Source of the DNA: Hemicentrotus pulcherrimus | Lineage: Eukaryota > Echinodermata > Echinoidea > Camarodonta > Strongylocentrotidae | Direction of reading: 5' to 3' | Length of the DNA stretch: 13,974 nt | Assembly (NCBI GenBank): GCA_003118195.1 | Contig: BEXV01001873.1 | Coordinates: 15,866 to 29,839 of the forward strand | Shown here: positions 8,311 through 13,974 of the stretch, in pieces | Numbering within the stretch: the stretch's first letter is position 1 | Layout: every line of letters starts with the position of its first letter | Notes under the pieces: generated by a model | What the model was told of the DNA's origin: nothing | The model's input: the letters and a program-made list of their open reading frames with translations, nothing else | Databases searched by the model: none | Position numbers and translations under genes: made by a program

Positions 8311-8387
8311 ATCACACATTCAATTTATTACAAAGTCATTGACATACAAGAGATACAAGTGAAGTTGAAAGAATAAAGAATATTTAC

Positions 8388-8556
8388 CAGGTTTGGGCCC
8401 TTTCGGTACCCTCTCTGCTACTGCCAGGGGTAGTTTCTCACTGATGATCTCCACGCACTGGCGAGGGAAGAAGCCCACATCAAACTTGTTCTTGCCGCGC
8501 CACCACGACGTGTCCTCAGGAGGAGGCATGTCGATCACCGAGATCATGTCTCCCAC
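8388..8556 (-). CDS. Exon D: core of SH3 domain and SH3-RhoGAP linker
   Basis: The exon is 169 nt (56 codons plus one base). It starts in phase 0 after a pyrimidine-rich acceptor (TTTCTTCCCCAG) and ends in phase 1 at CCTG followed by GTAAAT. It encodes VGDMISVIDMPPPEDTSWW, then RGKNKFDVGFFPRQCVEII, then the linker SEKLPLAVAERVPKGPKP. The WW-RG pair, the GFFP motif and the CVE segment are hallmark SH3 positions, with the final strand at VEII. SH3 domains of this family bind proline-rich partners; which partner is bound here cannot be read from sequence. The last 39-50 nt of this exon, with its donor, recur downstream at 8105-8143 and more weakly at 8276-8310. Reading through the donor gives an in-frame stop near 8320, so retention of this intron would truncate the protein before RhoGAP. 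Confidence 0.97.
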
Positions 8557-8577
8557 CTGGGGAAGAAACATCAATTT

Positions 8578-8835
8578 AAACATTAAAATGTTGAGAATAA
8601 CTGTGATTTGTTTCAGTATGAAGAGCACTATGAACCTGAAAACTTGTTGCACCTGATAGAAAAACGTTAAAAAGTTGCGTTTCAGTATCAAGAGCACTAT
8701 GAACCTGAAAAGTAGTTGCACCTGATGCAGAAACGTGAAATGAAACGTTAAATGTTGAGATTAACTTTGAATTGTTTCAGCTTTCATTAAATTTCTAGTA
8801 CGAAGATCACTATAAACTTAAAAAGTTGTTGAGAG
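8578..8835. repeat. Direct repeats just upstream of exon D
   Basis: GTTTCAGTATGAAGAGCACT at 8610 recurs at 8679 (period 69) with TATGAACCTGAAAA and GTTGCACCTGAT, and again in degenerate form at 8774. A flanking segment containing ATGTTGAGA-TAACT is also repeated (about 8586 and 8750). The array lies in the last 280 bases of the intron before exon D. Confidence 0.8.
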
Positions 8836-8839
8836 TGTG

Positions 8840-9465
8840 AATCAAGGCATTTTTCTAACTGACAATCATTCAAATCAACATTTCATTTTGCTTTTAGACT
8901 ACCGGTAATAAAAAGACTGAAGCACTTTTTACCGGTAAATAATACTGAAATAATTGAAATATCACCAAAATAGATGAAAACAATAATTTCTTCGGCCTCT
9001 TTCTTACTTTCAATACCTTCACCTGATTTCACAAGTAAAATTTAATTTTAAAATAGTTAAATACTATTCTTTTTACCTCAACCGAATTAGATATTCCTAC
9101 CATTTGCTAGAACAAATTGCTATAATTCACAGCACTACTAATAAGAGTTAAACTAAACTGTGGTATGGAATTCATTTGGGTGTTTTATTAAATCTATTCT
9201 GTTCAGGTGTATCAAGGTGTTGCCCCTGCCACGAACCAGACGCAATGATTCACATGAATTACACTTCATTAGTCATGAACTGTCGTATTACTCATACTAC
9301 GTGTATAAAGAATACAATATGAGGGCACTTGTGTTCATGCATTTACAGAGATCAAAGTGCATATACGTCATGAATGATTACAATGATAATATACTGAAAC
9401 CACATTACTCTTCAACCGCAATTGGTAGATCAACAGAAAAGAGATTTATACAGATACAGTAACAG
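8840..9465. other. Intron E-D, distal part: no gene seen
   Basis: AT-rich intron with two TACCGGTAA words (about 8900 and 8930). The short forward open frame at 9160-9462 has no recognisable motif and I do not regard it as a gene. Confidence 0.65.
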
Positions 9466-9480
9466 AGACAGAAATATAAA

Positions 9481-9664
9481 AAGGGAGAGAGAAAAGGAAA
9501 CCTTAAAGGGAGGGAGGACTAAAGTAGAAGGAGAGGGAAAAAGAAAGAGAGACAAAAAGAAAGAGAGAGAGAAAAAAAGAGATTGAAAAAGAGATTGAAA
9601 AAGAGAGAGAAAAAAAAGAGAAATGAAGAGAAAGAAAGAGAGAGGAAAAGGAAGAGAGAGAGAG
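9481..9664. repeat. Polypurine (GA-rich) tract
   Basis: About 184 bases are almost pure A and G on the plus strand, with only scattered pyrimidines. AGAGATTGAAAA is directly repeated near 9577. The gene is on the minus strand, so its pre-mRNA carries a matching ~180-nt C/U tract between exons E and D. Confidence 0.9.
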
Positions 9665-10480
9665 CAAAATATCAAATGATATTAAAATGCAGTACTTTCT
9701 TTTTTGACAAGTTAAAATTGATTTTATCAGCTGCACTTCATAAATTGATCTAATTATTATCATAATCATTTTAAATAACACTTACATTAATCCTCTCACA
9801 TTCAAATTCAAACTTCCAAGAGTGAATATGTGCTGAATTTCTATTATATGCTAGAGCTCTGCAATATTTCTTTTCAAAATTATACAGAAAGTGAAGACTA
9901 ATTTCATCTACTTACATTAAAAATCCCATGCACAAGAATCCAAAACAAATTTTAGTAACAAATGTTCTTCGTAATCTCTTTCTATAATCCAGTACACAGA
10001 TCCAAGGCTTGCGCTCAAAGCAAGCAGAAATTTAAGTTAGCTCAACACAAGCAAATATGTATTATTCAAAAGCTATATCGTATGTAGTTGCTACAGCCCC
10101 TTGCAATGATATTGAAAGAGAGAGCTAGCTACATTCTAGGTGGACGTAACTGACCAAGGCGAAGGAACTGCGATATTCAATGCTGAATCCTTCGCGCTCT
10201 CTGGAGTGACTAATAATCGTGTAGGAGTGTTGCAAATTCAATACATTAATAAGAGCCAAGATACACTATGTTGCCATGGTTACCTGGGTATGTCGATTAT
10301 TCAACACCTGCATCATGTCCTTCAAACCTCTTCTTTTAAGTCATTATTATTTAAAAAAAAAAAATTATATTTATTTTCATGTTAAAGAGTCTTTTTAGAG
10401 AAGTTTTAAAATTGCCAGAACTTACTGGGGGTTGGTGGTGTTCTTAATGCCCTATCGATGCAAGAGTGCTCCAACCATTT
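9665..10480. other. Intron E-D, middle part: no gene seen
   Basis: AT-rich intron. A small GCGAAGGA...TCCTTCGC hairpin lies near 10158-10195. The forward frame at 10140-10385 shows no domain signature. A candidate RFX X-box at 10270-10283 is listed separately. Confidence 0.6.
10270..10283 (-). promoter_or_regulatory. Candidate RFX X-box
   Basis: The minus strand reads GTAACC-AT-GGCAAC, a full match to the X-box consensus GTNRCC-NN-RGYAAC bound by RFX transcription factors. It is intronic, and occupancy cannot be judged from sequence. Confidence 0.3.
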
Positions 10481-10494
10481 AAAAACCTTTTTCT

Positions 10495-10895
10495 TTAATA
10501 CACGCAATCTTAAACCCACACACATCATTATAAGAAAGGTACAACATATCAACGGTTTTATACAAGGCAAGATAATGACATTTATTTGCAGAATTTTGTA
10601 AGCTGTATGATCATTTGAATGATTGTCGTAGTCATTACAAAATTCTGTAAACTTGAAAAAGTGAGAAAAATTTCCCAGATGCCCCTTCTATGCAGCAGTG
10701 TTCCTGCAATTTCCACATCTTGATCTAACACAATTTCAAAAATTTGCTTGAACATGCTCAACCTTAAACCCACACATATCATTTTGAGAAAGGTAAAAGG
10801 TAACAGCGTTTTAATGCAAGAAAATCTAATGACATTTAGGTGCAGTATTTTGGTAAGCGATACGATCTTTTACGTGGTCGTCTTAGTCATTCTAA
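10495..10895. repeat. Two-copy tandem duplication next to exon E
   Basis: CTTAAACCCACACACATCAT near 10510 recurs as CTTAAACCCACACATATCAT near 10763. TAATGACATTTATTTGCAG near 10573 recurs as TAATGACATTTAGGTGCAG near 10829. The unit is about 255 bp, and the second copy ends within about 15 bp of the exon E donor. In the first copy a perfect 13-bp inverted repeat (CAGAATTTTGTAA at 10589-10601, TTACAAAATTCTG at 10635-10647) could form a hairpin. Confidence 0.75.
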
Positions 10896-10909
10896 CATCC
10901 GGTGCTTAC

Positions 10910-11032
10910 CTCTAACGAGATCTCATCGGGTGCCTGCGCGGCGTACCTCTTGATTACGTGTGCAGCCGCCACGGCTGGAATGTTGATCGCCGACTCTTCA
11001 CTGGCTACAACGTGGTTGCCATGGTTATCGAG
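10910..11032 (-). CDS. Exon E: pre-SH3 linker and start of SH3 domain (ARHGAP32/33-like)
   Basis: This exon of 123 nt (41 codons, phase 0 at both ends) is the most upstream exon I can recognise. It begins LDNHGNHVVASEESAINIPA and ends HVIKRYAAQAPDEISLE. In vertebrate ARHGAP32/33 the same stretch (LDNxGxxLL...PAVAAAHVIKRYTAQAPDELSFE) follows directly after the PX domain and opens the SH3 domain. The acceptor is CCATGACAACAG followed by CTCGAT, and the donor is TTAGAG followed by GTAAGC. There is no start codon here, so the exon must be internal, and the preceding PX-encoding exons are expected beyond 13974. The exon is clearly more GC-rich than the flanking intron. It joins exon D in phase 0, giving ISLE-VGDMISV across the SH3 domain. 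Confidence 0.95.
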
Positions 11033-12034
11033 CTGTTGTCATGGAAAAGGAAAGGGTAGGATGTTGAGGTTAGCACAAGGAAACTAATGTAACTTGATTG
11101 ATTTATTGGTATAATTGATGAGATTGACATATGTAACTCTGCAAAATTGAACTCCATTACGAACTTTATATGACCCTTCACTCACTTACACATGTACAAG
11201 AAAAATGCATAATATTAATATGAAATTAATCAACTTTGGCAAACAATACCAACTTAAAGCTCTGCCTTCCATTTCATGATGGATGGGCACATATCATATG
11301 AGAATGGCAGACAAAGTTTCCTTTTTTCGTAATAATAACTGCATTTTGACATGAGAAAATATGAGAAATCGATTGCATATCTATCAACCGGTAATCATTT
11401 TAAATTAGAAAATACCTAATAATAATAATAATTATAGTGATAACTAGCACTTAGAAAGCCCTACATTGCAAAACTATAATACAATGTTTACAAACAAAAT
11501 AATACATGATAAAGAATTAAACTATAACTTCATTATTTGTTTGTTCTATGATGAGATTTGGTAAATAATACAATATTAGAAATCATAGTCTTTCAAATAT
11601 GACTTTTGGCTTTTGAGTTGGTGGAATGAGCAAAATCCCCCTCCCCAAAGAGCATAAGCTCCCTCCCCAACTGTAAAACATCTCTTTTCTTGTTCTTGCA
11701 AGGGGTATACTTTTAAGAAAATTTGTGTTCAAACAGATGCATTTTATTCGACATTATATAGGACACAACTTGAACCTTTCCATAGCACACTGACACGTCT
11801 TAAAATTCCAAAACGTTATTTTGCTGTCTAGCCGATTAAAACTCTATGGACGTTGTCGTCGTTGGTGTGTCACAAACTAAGTAGAGCCTAGTACAGAAGC
11901 GCACAGGATGTGGCCTTATAAACATGGCTTAGTCACTCAGAGACCCGTCCAAATTTAGTTGCCCCATCACCATCACATTTTTCTGCATGCGCCTGTCATA
12001 TCCCCAATAGTCAAGACTCAAGAAGTTCTTTGCG

Positions 12035-12380
12035 ATAGACCAGTTCAGATATGTATGCAAAGTCATGGAGGCTTGTATCAGTATAATCACACTTCTGCAT
12101 GTGCCTCTCGTACATTTATCCAAGATGGTCAATATAAGCTATAGACCGGTTCACTTGGAGGTTTCCACCCCAAGAGGTATTGCATTAAGTTGCTATGCAG
12201 GTCTCGACACCAATAGGCGCCTGGTCCACATACATGTACATCCAAACAGTACGTAATGACAGACCCCATGATTTCACAATTGCATTAATTAGTCGCTGCT
12301 AATGGCACACAAACCTCTGACAAGTTTCACAAGTAACCACTATTTGTATGGAGTTTGAATACATCTGTGAACTGGTCTAT
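12035..12380. mobile_element. Possible MITE with ATAGACCAGTTCA inverted ends
   Basis: ATAGACCAGTTCAGATATGT at 12035 is the inverse of the end at 12380, which read in reverse complement is ATAGACCAGTTCACAGATGT. Similarity continues for about 35 bases. A third copy of the motif (ATAGACCGGTTCAC) lies inside at 12141. No clear target-site duplication was found, so element boundaries are uncertain. Confidence 0.45.
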
Positions 12381-13811
12381 TTATAGGGGTTTCCTAAATT
12401 AGCAAGGTACAGTGAGCATAAAAAGGGTCCCTAATCCGCTTCTAAATACTAATTCATGTGTCATGTATTAACATCTGCTGTAACCATTTCTCTATTCCAG
12501 ATATATTTGTGAAGTGTCTAAATATTATCACATGCAGAACATCAAAAATCAAATATAACCATACATGTTTGCAGAATTTTGATAAAGACAGAACGTTGAT
12601 AATTGGGAAGATGATACCAAATGCAAACATTACAATTATTTCATGAAAACATTAAAAAATGTGCTTTGCATCTATTTTTATCCATTCAAAAACAAAGTGA
12701 CATTACATTTGCTCTGTAATATAAAAGTGGCCAGCATTTACTTTGGCATATACATGTAACACACTACTGCAGCATAACGATATTACATCAATGCTATGTT
12801 GTAATGTAGAAACTAAACCAAACATAAATATTTTGAAAAGCTTGATGTGTTCTGATGCACAAAATGATTCTATTTGAATGTATGGTGTCACATCATGGTG
12901 CAAATCATGGTTTCATACAAATAAACATTAGCACTAGGTTTATCAAAGTTGTGTAACTCTTGAAAGTATTGGAAAAATAAACAAGCATTTTTTTGACATA
13001 TTGACAGGAAATCAAAATTGAAAAGCTAAAATGCAAATAATAATGTCTGAATTAAAAAAAAAAATGATTACATGAAATGTACACATACATCCAAATGACA
13101 AATTCCACAATCATATTTTGTTACAACTTTCAATGAAAAGGCGCACTATATGAGCTAGAAGGAGTTAAACAAATTTCTGCTTTTAGATAAAAAAAACAAA
13201 GCTCATTCATTTGTCTTTATGTACATGTAGGTCTCAACGCTAGTACATGTATTACCATATATAAAACAATGCATCAAACTATATACGGGTATGTACATGT
13301 AAATGTGTGTACAACTGGAAAACCAAACTGAAAATTAAATTACATATGACATACAAGCTTCACTGCATGTTTTTTTTGTATAACTTTGCTGAAAGAGAAA
13401 AGAAATCATGAAGAGAAAGCATGAATATTGTGTGTTTTTCTTAAAATGGAAGTAGGGAGGGAGTATAACTAAATTAGGGGGAAACACTAGTACATGTATC
13501 ATGATCCAAACTGAAAATAGAAAGTAAAAACAAACAGTGAGAGCAGTCAAGTTGTTTGTTTATCCCATCTCTATTTCTTTGTATTTAATCAAATCAATAA
13601 AATACATACAATTGCCATGATAAAACAAACACTTGCATTCAAATGTTTCTTACATATCGTTATATTTCCTTATATTCTTTTTTTGTGTGTGTCTAAACTG
13701 AACACAGCTAGATAATTCATTATCCTAGAAGGACACAGAAAGTACAATGTACATGTATGAATTAAAGTGATTAACTCAGATATGTCCTGAAGCATTGTAT
13801 TTCAGCTTATT

Positions 13812-13871
13812 ACCCCCTCCCCTAAAATGGGGAGGGGAGAAGGGGATCCCTACCCCTTTACCCCCTTCCCC
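13812..13871. other. C/G-rich hairpin and G-quadruplex candidate
   Basis: CCCCTCCCC and GGGGAGGGG flank TAAAAT, forming a strong stem. The minus strand of 13848-13871 reads GGGG-AA-GGGGG-TAAA-GGGG-TA-GGG, four G-runs with short loops, so a quadruplex is possible on the sense strand of the gene. Confidence 0.65.
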
Positions 13872-13959
13872 TTCATAGCTCAACCAACTACTCTCACTTT
13901 TTTTAAAAGAAGGGGGAAAGAAAGATGAGTGCAATTATGCAGAGGAGGAAACAGGGTAT

Positions 13960-13974
13960 GGGGGGGGGGGGGGG
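13960..13974. other. Terminal poly-G run (right edge)
   Basis: A run of about fifteen G follows ACAGGGTAT. It mirrors the run at the left edge. Confidence 0.6.

Larger units (their letters stand above)
721..11032 (-). other. Partial gene: ARHGAP32/33-like RhoGAP, five internal exons
   Basis: Five exons, spliced in the order 11032-10910, 8556-8388, 2482-2333, 1840-1599 and 908-721, give 872 nt, or 290 codons plus two bases, with no stop. All junctions are AG/GT and the phases agree across every intron (0, 1, 1, 0). The peptide carries an SH3 domain (about residues 25-80), a K/P-rich linker (82-98), and a RhoGAP domain from about residue 133 onward. Catalytic features seen are R170 in GIYRLSG, K208 and R212 in CKLYFRELPNPLL, and NLAIVWAPNLL at 280-290. 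The SH3-then-RhoGAP order and the phrases HVIKRYAAQAPDE, VIDMPPPEDTSWWRGK and FGCDLGEHLLN are typical of vertebrate ARHGAP32 and ARHGAP33. Those proteins also have an upstream PX domain, which is not in this window. Family members stimulate GTP hydrolysis on Rho, Rac or Cdc42. Invertebrates often have one gene for both vertebrate paralogues, so no single symbol is given. Confidence 0.95.
11033..13974. other. Intron upstream of exon E: no exon recognised
   Basis: I searched this stretch for the PX-domain exon expected before LDNHG and found none on the minus strand. The sequence is AT-rich with short repeats, many TACATGTA words (especially after 12750), a diverged GCACTTAGAAAGCCC repeat near 11417-11475, and the TIR pair and G-rich hairpin listed separately. 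The short frames present lack domain signatures. Confidence 0.65.

Noticed and set aside
8393..8656. Forward open frame opposite exon D
   Set aside because: Antisense shadow of the SH3 exon; the minus strand carries the conserved protein.
9430..9781. Minus-strand frames rich in Ser, Leu and Phe
   Set aside because: Low-complexity translations of the polypurine/polypyrimidine tract.
10140..10385. Forward 81-residue frame
   Set aside because: No recognisable motif, ends in a poly-A/T-rich stretch and lies within an intron of the minus-strand gene.
11929..12132. Minus-strand frame containing LNWSIAKNFLSLDYWGYDRR
   Set aside because: I considered it as an upstream PX exon, but it lacks PX motifs, lies across diverged repeats and has no matching splice phase to exon E.

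Overview
This is a piece of an animal nuclear genome, most likely a marine invertebrate and probably an echinoderm such as a sea urchin. That guess rests on the AT-rich introns, the many trinucleotide microsatellites, frequent TACATGTA and TACCGGTA words, and dispersed 'AATAATAAT...GCGCT...AAGTCTC...GCGCT' repeats. The species cannot be fixed from sequence alone. No bacterial-type genes, rRNA, tRNA or CRISPR arrays are visible. Both ends are runs of G (1-12 and the last ~15 bases), so the window may be a whole short contig with artefactual poly-G ends.

The only gene I can support lies on the minus strand and is an ARHGAP32/ARHGAP33-type (RICS/TCGAP) Rho GTPase-activating protein. Five internal exons are recognisable. 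In transcript order they are E (11032-10910), D (8556-8388), C (2482-2333), B (1840-1599) and A (908-721). Their splice phases fit exactly (0, 1, 1, 0, then 2) and they join into 290 uninterrupted codons plus 2 nt. The product runs from the linker before the SH3 domain, through SH3 and a proline/lysine-rich linker, and through most of the RhoGAP domain. It includes the arginine finger (GIYRLSG) and the NLAIVWAPNLL motif. The PX domain, start codon, last part of RhoGAP and C-terminal tail lie outside the window.

The most unusual structure is a recurrent partial exon duplication. For exons A, B and D, the 3' end of the exon together with its 5' splice site and adjacent intron has been tandemly duplicated on the downstream side of the real exon. 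There are three extra copies for A (mixed with CAT/CAC microsatellite), one for B (unit ~178 bp) and two for D. Several copies keep the coding sense and an intact GT donor. Sequence next to exon E is also duplicated.

The rest is intron. It holds a 552-bp MITE-like element with perfect 21-bp terminal inverted repeats (6577-7128), a 130-bp foldback element (2756-2885), an inverted pair of dispersed repeats that brackets exons C and B, an 88-bp minisatellite, a ~180-bp polypurine tract, and several smaller direct or inverted repeats. The intron upstream of exon E (11033-13974) shows no exon I can recognise.
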